DNA from: Caldithrix sp. | GTDB taxonomy: Bacteria; Zhuqueibacterota; Zhuqueibacteria; Oceanimicrobiales; Oceanimicrobiaceae | DNA: 9,074 bases | Assembly (NCBI GenBank): GCA_004357015.1 | Contig: SMXE01000032.1 | Location: 1 to 9,074, forward strand | Direction of reading: 5' to 3' | Shown here: one piece after another, positions 1-6,831 of the stretch | How positions within the stretch are numbered: position 1 is the stretch's first letter | Layout: every line of letters begins with the position of its first letter | Notes under the pieces: generated by a model | Told to the model about the DNA's origin: nothing | Database searches by the model: none | What the model saw: only the letters and a program-made list of their open reading frames with translations | Position numbers and translations under genes: made by a program

Positions 1-101
1 AGGCACAGGATTGGCAAGAAGTCTACGTATTTTTTAAGCATGAGGACGAAGGCACCGGCCCCAGGCTGGCCAAACGTTTCCTCGAGATGGCGGAGCACTG
101 A
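1..101 (+). CDS. DUF72 (YecE-like) family protein, C-terminal end only
   Basis: Only the last 32 codons are present, in the frame starting at base 3 and ending at the TGA at 99-101. The peptide contains VYVFFKHEDEGTGPRLA, which resembles the C-terminal strand and helix of DUF72 proteins, where a 'vYvyFnhe..g.gp..A' segment closes the TIM-barrel-like fold. The function of DUF72 proteins is not firmly known. The gene ends 5 nt before sbcB, so it is probably the upstream member of the same transcript. The family call rests on a short tail and is moderately sure; that the frame is coding is more secure because the other two frames lack such a pattern. Confidence 0.6.
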   Translation, partial: AQDWQEVYVFFKHEDEGTGPRLAKRFLEMAEH

Positions 102-106
102 CCGTC

Positions 107-1543
107 ATGTCGCGTCCGACCTACCTGTTTTATGACCTCGAGACCACGGGACTCAACTACGCATTTGACCAGGTGTTGCAATTTGCCGGCATTCGTACTG
201 ACTTATCGTTCTCAGAGCTGGAGCGACACGAAATTTTGGTGAAGCTGCGCCCCGACGTGATTCCCTCCCCTGCGGCGATGATGGCACATAAAATTTCGCT
301 CAGTGACAATGTGTCGGCCATTTTCGAATACGAAGCGACCCGGCAGATACATGCCCTCCTCAATGAGCCGGGCACCGTCAGCATCGGCTTCAACAGTCTT
401 GGCTTTGATGACGAGTTTCTCCGGTTTGCTTTTTACCGCAATCTGCTGCCGCCGTACACGCACCAGCACGCCAACAACTGTTGGAGAATGGACCTGCTGC
501 CTATCGTCACGCTGTACTGGCTGTACAAACCGGACGTACTGAAATGGCCGTGGATAGACGACAAGGCCTCGCTCAAACTGGAGCACCTCAACGCGGCAAA
601 CAATTTGGCAGACGCCGCTTCACACGACGCCATGGCCGACGTGGAGGCGAGCGTAGAGCTTGCACGAAGGTTGTCTGCCGAGAAAGAAATGTGGGACTAT
701 GCCGCAGGTTACTTCAAGAAGGGCTTGGACAGCGCTCGCCAGGATGAGTTGCAGCCACTGAGCAAATCGCTGCAGGAGGTCTATAGATTCGGTTTGCTGG
801 TGGATGTCGGGATCGGCTCGCAATACAATTACCAGGCGCCGGTGCTGTTCATCGGTCAGTCTGAACCGTACAGCAACCAGTTTTTGTGGCTTCGGCTGGA
901 CCGGCCAGAACTGCAGGAAACCACTGCAGACAACATCGAAGACACAACCTGGGTTATCCGGAAGAAGCAGGGTCAAAAGAGAATTATTTTGCCGCCCAAG
1001 GAGCGGTTCCTGCAGCGACTCGATTCTGAGCGCAGACAGATCTTGGTAGACAACCGCAGGTGGCTGGAAGCACACCCGGATCTGCTGGTGGAAATCGCGA
1101 AATACCATCGCCAGTTCACCTACCAGGAGGTCCCCAATGTGGATGTCGATGCGCTGCTCTATCAAACGAACTTTCTGACCGATGAAGAGGCCGAAGTTAG
1201 CAGGCGTTTCCACAACGCGGCCCTCAGTCAGAAGGCCGGAATGTTAGGGCTGTTTCGCCGGTCTGACCTTCGCCAGCTTGCTGAGCGCATTATTTTCAGG
1301 AATTATCCGGACCGGATGCCCGACTCGTCGAAGCCGGCTTCTGAGGCGTTCATGAAACAGGTGAATCCGCCGGATGAGGAGCAGGCGATGGTGGATTACC
1401 GCGGCAAGAGACGGATGACGCCCCGGCGGGCGATCTCGGAGATTGAAGCGCTGCGCTCCGGGGGTGAGTTGAGTGCGCAGCAGTCCTTGATACTCGATGA
1501 GTTGGCAGGATATCTCAGATCGAGGTTCCCGGAGGCAAATTAG
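107..1543 (+). CDS. sbcB: Exodeoxyribonuclease I (DEDDh 3'-5' ssDNA exonuclease)
   Basis: A 478-aa protein, close to the 475 aa of E. coli ExoI, which degrades single-stranded DNA 3' to 5' in recombination and mismatch repair. The DEDDh catalytic set is visible: D10 and E12 in FYDLETTGLN, D101 in GFNSLGFDDEFLR, H173 and D178 in ASHDAMADVEA. The H-to-D spacing of five equals that of E. coli H181/D186. The nuclease domain covers about residues 1-190. An SH3-like region follows to about 350, then the ExoI-specific helical C-terminal part (about 355-478, including FRNYPD and a closing ELAGYLRSRFPE). The start is the ATG 5 nt after the previous stop; a GGAG lies at 92-95, rather far upstream (11 nt). 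The last base of the stop codon is shared with the next gene. The gene is best known from Gammaproteobacteria, so its presence next to an FCB-like CCA enzyme is mildly unusual. The identification is secure. Confidence 0.96.
   Translation: MSRPTYLFYDLETTGLNYAFDQVLQFAGIRTDLSFSELERHEILVKLRPDVIPSPAAMMAHKISLSDNVSAIFEYEATRQIHALLNEPGTVSIGFNSLGFDDEFLRFAFYRNLLPPYTHQHANNCWRMDLLPIVTLYWLYKPDVLKWPWIDDKASLKLEHLNAANNLADAASHDAMADVEASVELARRLSAEKEMWDYAAGYFKKGLDSARQDELQPLSKSLQEVYRFGLLVDVGIGSQYNYQAPVLFIGQSEPYSNQFLWLRLDRPELQETTADNIEDTTWVIRKKQGQKRIILPPKERFLQRLDSERRQILVDNRRWLEAHPDLLVEIAKYHRQFTYQEVPNVDVDALLYQTNFLTDEEAEVSRRFHNAALSQKAGMLGLFRRSDLRQLAERIIFRNYPDRMPDSSKPASEAFMKQVNPPDEEQAMVDYRGKRRMTPRRAISEIEALRSGGELSAQQSLILDELAGYLRSRFPEAN
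1531..1535 (+). promoter_or_regulatory. Ribosome binding site for the hydrolase gene
   Basis: A GGAGG sits inside the last codons of sbcB, 7 nt before the GTG at 1543-1545. It is the main reason for choosing this GTG start, since no ATG lies nearby in frame. It also implies translational coupling, because the sbcB stop (TAG) and the GTG share one G. Confidence 0.75.
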
Positions 1544-2223
1544 TGGCGGCGAGGGAGACCCGCTTTGCGGCCAGCAAAAGTTCCGGCCAGGTCAGCGCTG
1601 TTTTGCTGCGTCCGGCAGAGGCGCGCTGGCTGCTGGTGCTGGGACACGGCGCCGGGGCTGGCATGCGACACACCTTCATGGAAGCCGTTGCCAAAGCGTT
1701 GGCAAGCAACGGCATCGCTACCTTCCGCTACCAGTTTCCGTACATGGAGCAGGGGAAGAAGTTCCCGAATCCGCAGCCGGTTCTGGTGAAGACGGTACGT
1801 TCCGCGGTGATTGCTGCGCACGAGATGGCGCGCGACCTGCCTTTGCTGGCAGGCGGAAAATCCCTGGGCGGCCGCATGACGTCCACTGCCGCGTCGCAAG
1901 AACCGCTGCCTGACGTTCGCGGCATCGTCTTCTTCGGGTTTCCGCTGCACCCACCCACTAAGCCTTCAGACGTGCGTGCTGCCCACCTGTTCGACGTCTC
2001 TGTGCCCATGCTCTTTCTGCAGGGCACGCGCGATAAACTCGCAGACCTGAACTTGCTGCGCCCGGTTTTTGATAGACTGGCAGAGCGGGCGACGCTGCAC
2101 ATCATCGAAGGAGCGGACCACGGTTTTCACGTGCTAAAGCGATCGGGGAGGACCGATGACGATTTGGTTGCGGAGTTGGCGAGAATGATTTCCGGGTGGT
2201 CTGCGCAGTGTTGTAGCAAGTAA
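1543..2223 (+). CDS. Alpha/beta hydrolase, KANL3/Tex30-like (dienelactone hydrolase-like fold)
   Basis: A 226-aa cytosolic protein without a signal peptide. It shows the alpha/beta hydrolase pattern in order: an oxyanion-hole strand LLVLGHGAGAG (about 30-40), the nucleophile elbow GGKSLGG with Ser107, an acidic strand end QGTRDKLA with Asp164, and GADHGFHV with His193 as the catalytic base. The Lys before the nucleophile (GGKS) and the HGAGAGMRH motif are typical of the Tex30/KANL3-type hydrolase domain widespread in bacteria. The substrate is unknown; serine-hydrolase activity is inferred from the complete triad. Translation starts at GTG with a strong GGAGG and overlaps the sbcB stop by one base, so it is expressed with sbcB. 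No intrinsic terminator is evident after the stop; a transposase remnant begins almost at once. Confidence 0.85.
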   Translation: MAARETRFAASKSSGQVSAVLLRPAEARWLLVLGHGAGAGMRHTFMEAVAKALASNGIATFRYQFPYMEQGKKFPNPQPVLVKTVRSAVIAAHEMARDLPLLAGGKSLGGRMTSTAASQEPLPDVRGIVFFGFPLHPPTKPSDVRAAHLFDVSVPMLFLQGTRDKLADLNLLRPVFDRLAERATLHIIEGADHGFHVLKRSGRTDDDLVAELARMISGWSAQCCSK

Positions 2224-2244
2224 CCGTTAGAGATGCCAGAAACT

Positions 2245-2562
2245 GTGTTCCTTTCTTGCTTCGTGCCTTTGTTTTTCTCCCGGACCGTCTCCATATGTGG
2301 ATTCGTCCACTTGCAAGACCTGAAGATATTTCGGCCATTGTCGGTATTGTGAAACGCACTTTTGCGAAGTCATTCGTCGACTCTATCCAGCTATTCGCAT
2401 TGACCATCTTTGGCTGACGAGGTTTTGTGACCATATCATCAGAAGCGATGAGGACCTAAAACGTCAATTGACACATCCATAATAACCCGGTCAAACACGG
2501 TTTGGTAGGCGCCCCGGTAGAGTACTCCATATTTGTCTGCAAAATACATTGCCCACGCTTAA
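2245..2562 (+). pseudogene. Decayed REP-associated tyrosine transposase (RAYT, IS200-like Y1 family)
   Basis: No open frame spans this gap between convergent genes, but pieces of one protein read through in order when frames are switched. Bases 2262-2375 give RAFVFLPDRLHMWIRPL and then KRTFAKSF, matching the RAYT 'vvlPDHLHllw.p...IKr.fa' block. Bases 2405-2470, in the -1 frame, give HLWLTRFCDHIIRSDEDL, matching 'LWQ.RFwDHvIRdeeDl'. Bases 2472-2525, back in the first frame, give HIHNNPVKHGLVGAPVEY, matching 'YIHYNPVKHGLV..P.dY'. Bases 2527-2559, in a third frame, give PYLSAKYIAHA before TAA at 2560-2562, matching 'pySSfhkYv..G'. The HxH metal motif reads RLH, and the usual Tyr of YIxxNPV reads His, so catalysis would be lost even without the frame changes. 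The N-terminal part is missing or unrecognisable. The order and register of four blocks make the call firm; the ends are approximate. Confidence 0.82.
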
Positions 2563-2611
2563 CTGGCCAACCTGGCCCGATCGGCAGAAAGTCCAGTCAG
2601 GAGAAGCAGAG

Positions 2612-5293
2612 TCAAGAAGTTGATTTCTGTTTTCTGGAGGGTTTGGCGCTTTTTTCTATCTGAACGGGCTCATCGACAACAGACACTTCCGGGGTTAGCC
2701 AATTGTCGATTGTGTCCAGCAGCGTTTTTTTGCGGATGGGTTTGGTGATGTAGTCGTCCATGCCATGCTTGAGGCATTCTTCGCGGTAGCCGCTCAGGGC
2801 GTGCGCTGTCAAAGCGACGATGGGCGTGCGCTCCCGCGCTTGCTCGCTTTCCATTTCCCGAATCTTGATGGTGGCTTCAAAGCCGTTCATGCCCGGCATC
2901 TGAATATCCATCAACACGAGATCGTAATCGCCGTTGGTCATTTTGTCGACCGCCTCTTCTCCACTGGCAGCGATTTGAACCTGGTGGCCTCCTCGCTCAA
3001 GCATTTTCCTGGCCAGCTTCTGGTTGTCGACGTTGTCCTCGACCAGCAGTATGATTTTGTTTTGGGTACGGGTGTCGGTGACATTGGCATCCTCAATGAC
3101 CGCAATTGCCGGGCCATTTTCAGCCGGCTTGAGAATGTCTGACAGCACTGCAAACAACTTCGCGTGCTTCACCGGTTTTGAAATGTAGCCGTCCACGCCA
3201 GATTCACGGAGACGCCGGTTCTCGGTGCCAGTCTTTGAGGTCAGCAGCAGAATCTTGCTATCCGAGAACATCGGGCTTCTTCTAAGTTGCGCGACCACTT
3301 CAAGTCCGTTGGTCTCCGGCAGATGAAAATTTATGAGAATAACATCCACCTTGCGGCCATCCTGTTTGGCACGCATCGCATCGTGCCCGCTTGCCAACGT
3401 GACTGCACAGCCCCATTTGCTGAGCAGCGCGTGCAGCGTTTCTCTGCGCACGGCATGATTGTCTACCAGGAGAACAGAGATGCCGTCAAACACAGTACGA
3501 TCACGCTCATCGTGTATGCCACGCTTTGACGCCAGGGTCAATGTCACGTGAAAAGCGGAGCCTTGGCCCTCCTTGCTGTCCAGCGTGAGTTCGCCGCCCA
3601 TCAACTCAATCAGGGACTTTGAGATGCTCAGGCCCAGACCTGTGCCGCCGAATCTTCGGGTGGTAGAGGAGTCGGCCTGAGAGAATTTCTCGAATATCTT
3701 CTCTTGTTGGCCAGCAGAAATTCCAATTCCTGTATCCTGAATCGTAAAGATATAGCGCATCATGTTGTCTTTGGACTTCGGCGCACGCTGTTTGTCGCAT
3801 GCAACCTGGAAGAGAATTTCGCCTTCTTCGGTGAACTTAATTGCGTTTGCGATCAGATTTACCAGCACCTGCCGAATTCGCGTGGGGTCGCCTTCGACCA
3901 GGTCGGGCATGTCAGGCTGGATACAGCAGACCAACTCGAGACCCTTAACTTCAGCCCGAAAGCTGAAAATGTCTGCGATGCTCTCAACCAGCTCTTTCAA
4001 GTTGAACGGTACACGCTCGAGCAGCATCTGGCCAGCTTCGATCTTCGAGAAATCGAGAATGTCGTTGATCAGGCTGAGCAGTCCTTCGGATGAGGAGTAG
4101 ACGATTTCGAGGAATTCACGTTGCTCGTTGTTCAGTTCGGTGTCGAGCACAAGCTCGCTCATCCCAAGGATAGCGTTGAGGGGGGTGCGAATTTCGTGAC
4201 TCATGTTTGCGAGAAACTCGCTCTTGGACCGCGCCGCTGATTCCGCAGCCCGCTTCGCCTTTTTTAGCGCGCGTTCGGCACGCTTTCTTTCTGTGATGTC
4301 CGCATAAATCGCCAGTACCCCAACTTTCTTGCCGTTGACAACCACAGCAGAGCCGCTGACCGCGGTCTCAATCACCGTGCCGTCCTTTCTCTTGCGCTTG
4401 GATTCTATCATGGGGATGCTGCCGGCCTGTGCTCTTTTTGTCAACATTCTTGCTTCTTCCAAGCGGTCTTCGGGGACGATCAAGCGATCAATATACTTTC
4501 CTTTTGTCTCGTCGATCTCGTAGCCGAATAGCGCCTCGAATTGTGGGTTTGTGGTAACTATTCTGTGCTTCAGGTCAAGTGAGACGACGGCCGCTGGTGC
4601 ATTGGTAAACAGCGCCTCAAAGTACTGGCGCTGAGTATTGAGTTCTTCTTCGGTTTTTTTCCGTACGCCGATCTCCTTCTTTAGTTTCTTGTTGACTTCA
4701 AGCGCGGCGGCGGTGCGCTCTTCAACCCGTTTTTTGAGGTCGCGGTTATGCGCCTCGATTTCGAGATAGAGCAGGGCATTTTCGGTAGCAAGGGACGTGG
4801 TCATCAGAGCGATTGAAAGAATGTCGAAGGATTCGCTTTGAATCTTATCGCGCCGGGTAGCGAGCTGGCCGATAAACATGCCGAGCACCCGGTTGTCGGT
4901 GGAGAGGGCATGCAGGACAATCTCGTAGTCTTGCAGGAGAGAGACCGGCTTGATGATTACGGGCCGCTTCTGGTGGAGCGCCCAGGCGAACGTACCGCTC
5001 TCGATATGCGCGTCAATTTCTTTCTGGATGTCTTTTTGCAGGAATTGCGGGTAGATGTATTCCGGCACAAAGTCAAGCGTGTTCTCATCGTACAAGAGGA
5101 ATGCCACGCTGCTGAATGCCATCAAGCTGAAAATTCTCTCGCGACTCTCGGAAAAAATCAAGGATAGATCGCGCTTGTTGGCGATACTTTTTTGCAAGGT
5201 GGTCAGGCTTCTCAGAGATTCCAGAGACACCCGAAATTTGCGATTCACCTCCTCCAGGTAAATCACACGTTTTTCAAAATATCCGATTTTCAT
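2612..5293 (-). CDS. Cytoplasmic hybrid histidine kinase/response regulator (GAF-PAS-HisKA-HATPase-REC-REC)
   Basis: An 893-aa protein counted from the ATG at 5293-5291. That start is preferred over an in-frame ATG five codons earlier because GGAG lies 5 nt before it. Domains: a GAF-like sensor (about 30-175), a charged coiled coil (about 175-220), a PAS domain with a closing ADITERKRAE (about 225-340), HisKA with the H-box FLANMSHEIRTPLNAIL and phospho-acceptor His366, and HATPase_c with N-box Asn479, DTGIGI and FGGTGLGLSI. Two receivers follow. REC1 (about 605-720) has Asp611, Thr685 and Lys706 but Asn655 in place of the phosphorylated Asp (LINFHLPETNG). REC2 (about 745-865) is complete: Glu752, Asp753, Asp796, Thr829 and Lys851. 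There is no HPt domain and no membrane segment, so the input is probably intracellular and the phosphate may go to an external HPt or stay on REC2. A basic Ser/Lys-rich tail ends the protein. It is the last gene of an operon with the HDOD gene 24 nt upstream. The ligand and output partner are unknown. Confidence 0.93.
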   Translation of the reverse strand: MKIGYFEKRVIYLEEVNRKFRVSLESLRSLTTLQKSIANKRDLSLIFSESRERIFSLMAFSSVAFLLYDENTLDFVPEYIYPQFLQKDIQKEIDAHIESGTFAWALHQKRPVIIKPVSLLQDYEIVLHALSTDNRVLGMFIGQLATRRDKIQSESFDILSIALMTTSLATENALLYLEIEAHNRDLKKRVEERTAAALEVNKKLKKEIGVRKKTEEELNTQRQYFEALFTNAPAAVVSLDLKHRIVTTNPQFEALFGYEIDETKGKYIDRLIVPEDRLEEARMLTKRAQAGSIPMIESKRKRKDGTVIETAVSGSAVVVNGKKVGVLAIYADITERKRAERALKKAKRAAESAARSKSEFLANMSHEIRTPLNAILGMSELVLDTELNNEQREFLEIVYSSSEGLLSLINDILDFSKIEAGQMLLERVPFNLKELVESIADIFSFRAEVKGLELVCCIQPDMPDLVEGDPTRIRQVLVNLIANAIKFTEEGEILFQVACDKQRAPKSKDNMMRYIFTIQDTGIGISAGQQEKIFEKFSQADSSTTRRFGGTGLGLSISKSLIELMGGELTLDSKEGQGSAFHVTLTLASKRGIHDERDRTVFDGISVLLVDNHAVRRETLHALLSKWGCAVTLASGHDAMRAKQDGRKVDVILINFHLPETNGLEVVAQLRRSPMFSDSKILLLTSKTGTENRRLRESGVDGYISKPVKHAKLFAVLSDILKPAENGPAIAVIEDANVTDTRTQNKIILLVEDNVDNQKLARKMLERGGHQVQIAASGEEAVDKMTNGDYDLVLMDIQMPGMNGFEATIKIREMESEQARERTPIVALTAHALSGYREECLKHGMDDYITKPIRKKTLLDTIDNWLTPEVSVVDEPVQIEKSAKPSRKQKSTS

Positions 5294-5317
5294 GCTTTCT
5301 CCATCCATGGCATATTC

Positions 5318-6166
5318 TTAGCTCCCCCCCACTAAATCCATCAGATCGTCGACTTGCTCCCGGATTTTGTGCAGCGCCGGCTCTAACATGCTGACTTTCA
5401 GTCCGCTTCTCTGCCAGGCGGCTTTACTCAAAGGAGGAACGAAATGGTCGCCGCTGAACCCGAACCAGCAAGCGTGGGTGAAAACATTGGCGAGGTGAAC
5501 GAGGTCTGCCAGTTCGGATGCTGCGCTCGCTTTTTCCGGGTGGTGATGACAGGCGATGGCTTCAACCAGCGAATCGGGCAGACGCCAGCTTTTTATCAGT
5601 TCCGCGCCGACTTCAGCGTGGGAGAAGCCAAACATCTCTTCCTCTACCTCATAGACAAGCCGGCGTTCATCTTTGGCGATCCTGAAAACTTCCTCGCATT
5701 TTTGCGGATAGTGTTCTAACAGAATCAATCTGCCAAAGTCGTGCAGGAAACCTGCCACGAAATGTGACTCGGGAGCCCTATCCCCTTTGTAAACAGCGAG
5801 GACGCGGCAGGTGATGGCAGAGGCAATGCTGTGCTCCCAGAAGGTGCGCATGTCGATGACGCTATCTTTGCCAAAACCGCTAAACAGACTTCGAACGGAG
5901 GTTGCCAGAACGAGGTCTCTTAACTGTTTGAAGCCGATGATCGTGATGGCCCGAGAGACAGTATCAATCCTTCCCGGGAAACCGTAGAAAGCTGAATTTG
6001 CAAGTCTGAGCAGGCGGGAGGTCAACGATTGGTCTTTCTCGATCACTTGTCCCAGGTCGGAGGCCGAGCTTTGCGGGTCATTAATCAGTTCATTGACCTT
6101 GATGAAAACAGTCGGCAGGCTGGAGACGTGTTTAACCTGCTGTACCAGAATTGCAAGGTCGTCCAT
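5318..6166 (-). CDS. HDOD domain signalling protein
   Basis: A 282-aa protein from the ATG at 6166-6164. A GTG codon directly before it is also possible, but the purine run AGGGGG has workable spacing only to the ATG. The opening LPTVFIKVNELINDP and the block ANSAFYGFPGRIDTVSRAITIIGF are the classic HDOD signature. HD-like residues remain at His112, His142-Asp143 (GFLHDFGRLIL), His183 (FSHAEVGAEL), the IACHHHPE motif and Asp221. HDOD proteins commonly keep some of these, so phosphodiesterase activity should not be assumed. Family members act as adaptor or output domains in two-component, chemotaxis and c-di-GMP networks. The gene overlaps the preceding small gene by one base (TGATG) and is followed by the hybrid kinase, suggesting the three products work together. 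The domain call is secure; the specific role is inferred from context. Confidence 0.92.
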   Translation of the reverse strand: MDDLAILVQQVKHVSSLPTVFIKVNELINDPQSSASDLGQVIEKDQSLTSRLLRLANSAFYGFPGRIDTVSRAITIIGFKQLRDLVLATSVRSLFSGFGKDSVIDMRTFWEHSIASAITCRVLAVYKGDRAPESHFVAGFLHDFGRLILLEHYPQKCEEVFRIAKDERRLVYEVEEEMFGFSHAEVGAELIKSWRLPDSLVEAIACHHHPEKASAASELADLVHLANVFTHACWFGFSGDHFVPPLSKAAWQRSGLKVSMLEPALHKIREQVDDLMDLVGGS

Positions 6167-6516
6167 CACGCCCCCTGATAGTTGGATGCCCGCGTCTCGA
6201 TGGACAAGCGGTACATTTCTTTGATGACAGGATCTTCCATATCCGTCTTCTGAAAAATAAAATAGACTTCCTCTTCGATTTCGGTGTTCGGGGTCAGAAC
6301 CTCGATGGTCTGTGAATCCTGAACTTGTTCCGGCCCTGCTGGTGCGGTGTTGTCATCCTGCACATCGAGCTCGGTAATGCCCCAGGCTTTGAGCGCTTTG
6401 ATGTGCTTCCGGGTAAGTACTGTGCCAGCCTTGAATAGAATCGCGCCACGAATATTGGTGACGGCTTCTGCCAATTCCATTCCCACTGCCACCTGGGCTG
6501 TTTTCAAAACTGCCAT
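6166..6516 (-). CDS. Small protein resembling the detached N-terminal segment of HD-GYP proteins
   Basis: A 116-aa protein with no signal peptide or membrane segment. Residues 6-53 follow the pattern seen before the catalytic domain of many HD-GYP phosphodiesterases and related regulators: VGMELAEAVTN, then GAILFKAGTVLTRKHIKAL, then WGITELDV. After an acidic, flexible linker (about 53-82), a helical tail (about 83-112, YFIFQKTDMEDPVIKEMYRL) has no family match known to me. The start is the ATG at 6516-6514, with AAGGA 7 nt upstream. It is the first gene of the operon and is translationally coupled to the HDOD gene. A plausible role is a partner domain for the HDOD protein in place of a fused architecture; this is inference. 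That it is a real gene is well supported by the ribosome binding site and the overlap; the family label is tentative. Confidence 0.8.
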   Translation of the reverse strand: MAVLKTAQVAVGMELAEAVTNIRGAILFKAGTVLTRKHIKALKAWGITELDVQDDNTAPAGPEQVQDSQTIEVLTPNTEIEEEVYFIFQKTDMEDPVIKEMYRLSIETRASNYQGA

Positions 6517-6534
6517 ACTAAAATCCTTCTGTGT

Positions 6535-6552
6535 CAGTCCGCCATTGGACTG
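6535..6552 (-). promoter_or_regulatory. Leader hairpin just upstream of the operon's ribosome binding site
   Basis: CAGTCC and GGACTG form a perfect 6-bp stem with a 6-nt loop. The hairpin lies in the presumed 5' leader, ending 6 nt before the AAGGA (6528-6524) of the 116-aa protein gene. On the minus strand it is not followed by a T run, so it is not a terminator. It could influence mRNA stability or translation, or be chance. Confidence 0.4.
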
Positions 6553-6594
6553 CTTTTCATGAGCCGGTTAGCTGAGATACAAACCGCAATGTTT

Positions 6595-6621
6595 TAATCG
6601 GCAAATTGACCGGTAAGTTTA
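6595..6621 (-). promoter_or_regulatory. Putative sigma-28 (FliA-type) promoter for the small protein-HDOD-kinase operon
   Basis: Read on the minus strand, TAAACTTA (6621-6614), an 11-nt spacer, then GCCGATTA (6602-6595). The FliA consensus is TAAAGTTT-N11-GCCGATAA, so the match is 6 of 8 and 7 of 8 with exact spacing. It points at the first gene of the operon, whose ATG is about 80 nt downstream, leaving a leader of about 70 nt. It implies expression with late flagellar and chemotaxis genes. It is based on pattern alone; no flagellar gene is in the window. Confidence 0.65.
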
Positions 6622-6831
6622 GTGGGATAAACGCCCGCACAGGGTAAAATATACCATTCGTTTTCGCTCGAAAAGAGGCGGTTCGCCGGGAGGAGAAGAG
6701 AAGAGGTCACACGGCTTTCAACCGTGCTCGTGTGGAACGCGGGTTACTTTATTCAGGCAACCAATTTGTCCGTCAAAAAGCGGTTGGAGAGCGGAAAGAG
6801 AAGGGTGCGGTTTGTCCGGCGGGTGGTCGTT
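6622..6831. other. Intergenic stretch between the CCA enzyme gene and the signalling operon
   Basis: Together with 6517-6621 this makes a 315-nt gene-free gap between two minus-strand units. I see no coding pattern in it. It contains a possible extended -10 element on the minus strand (TGGTATATT, 6656-6648), which could be a second, sigma-70-type promoter for the signalling operon but lacks a convincing -35. It also contains a purine-rich run on the plus strand at about 6686-6706. No clear terminator with a T run was found for the CCA enzyme gene. Confidence 0.4.
6710..6726 (-). other. Short hairpin downstream of the CCA enzyme gene
   Basis: On the minus strand CACGGTT and AGCCGTG pair (7 bp with one G-T wobble) around a GAA loop, about 105 nt after the stop of the CCA enzyme gene. 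No T run follows, so it is at best a transcript-end structure or a Rho-type stop site; it may be chance. Confidence 0.25.

Noticed and set aside
620..1213. 197-codon open frame on the minus strand inside sbcB.
   Set aside because: It is fully antisense to a well-conserved gene and shows no family pattern or ribosome binding site; similar antisense frames inside the kinase gene (for example 3704-4093) were dropped for the same reason.
2295..2417. A 40-codon open frame beginning MWIRPLARPEDI that looks like the N-terminus of a GNAT acetyltransferase.
   Set aside because: Its frame continues upstream into a RAFVFLPDRLHM block and the later frames carry other RAYT motifs, so it is a slice of the broken transposase and not a separate gene.
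2324..2482. Cys-rich frame (HCRYCETHFC) resembling a zinc finger, with an in-frame TGA just upstream that could suggest selenocysteine.
   Set aside because: The Cys-rich part comes from reading the transposase remnant out of frame; only its later portion (from about 2405) matches RAYT. No SECIS-like hairpin follows the TGA.
2561..2579. GGCCA-ACC-TGGCC inverted repeat near the end of the kinase gene, considered as a shared terminator.
   Set aside because: The stem is only 5 bp with no T run on either strand.
5294..5308. Upstream ATG of the hybrid kinase, five codons before the chosen start.
   Set aside because: The GGAG is well placed for the downstream ATG (5-nt spacing), while the upstream ATG has its nearest purine-rich stretch about 13 nt away.
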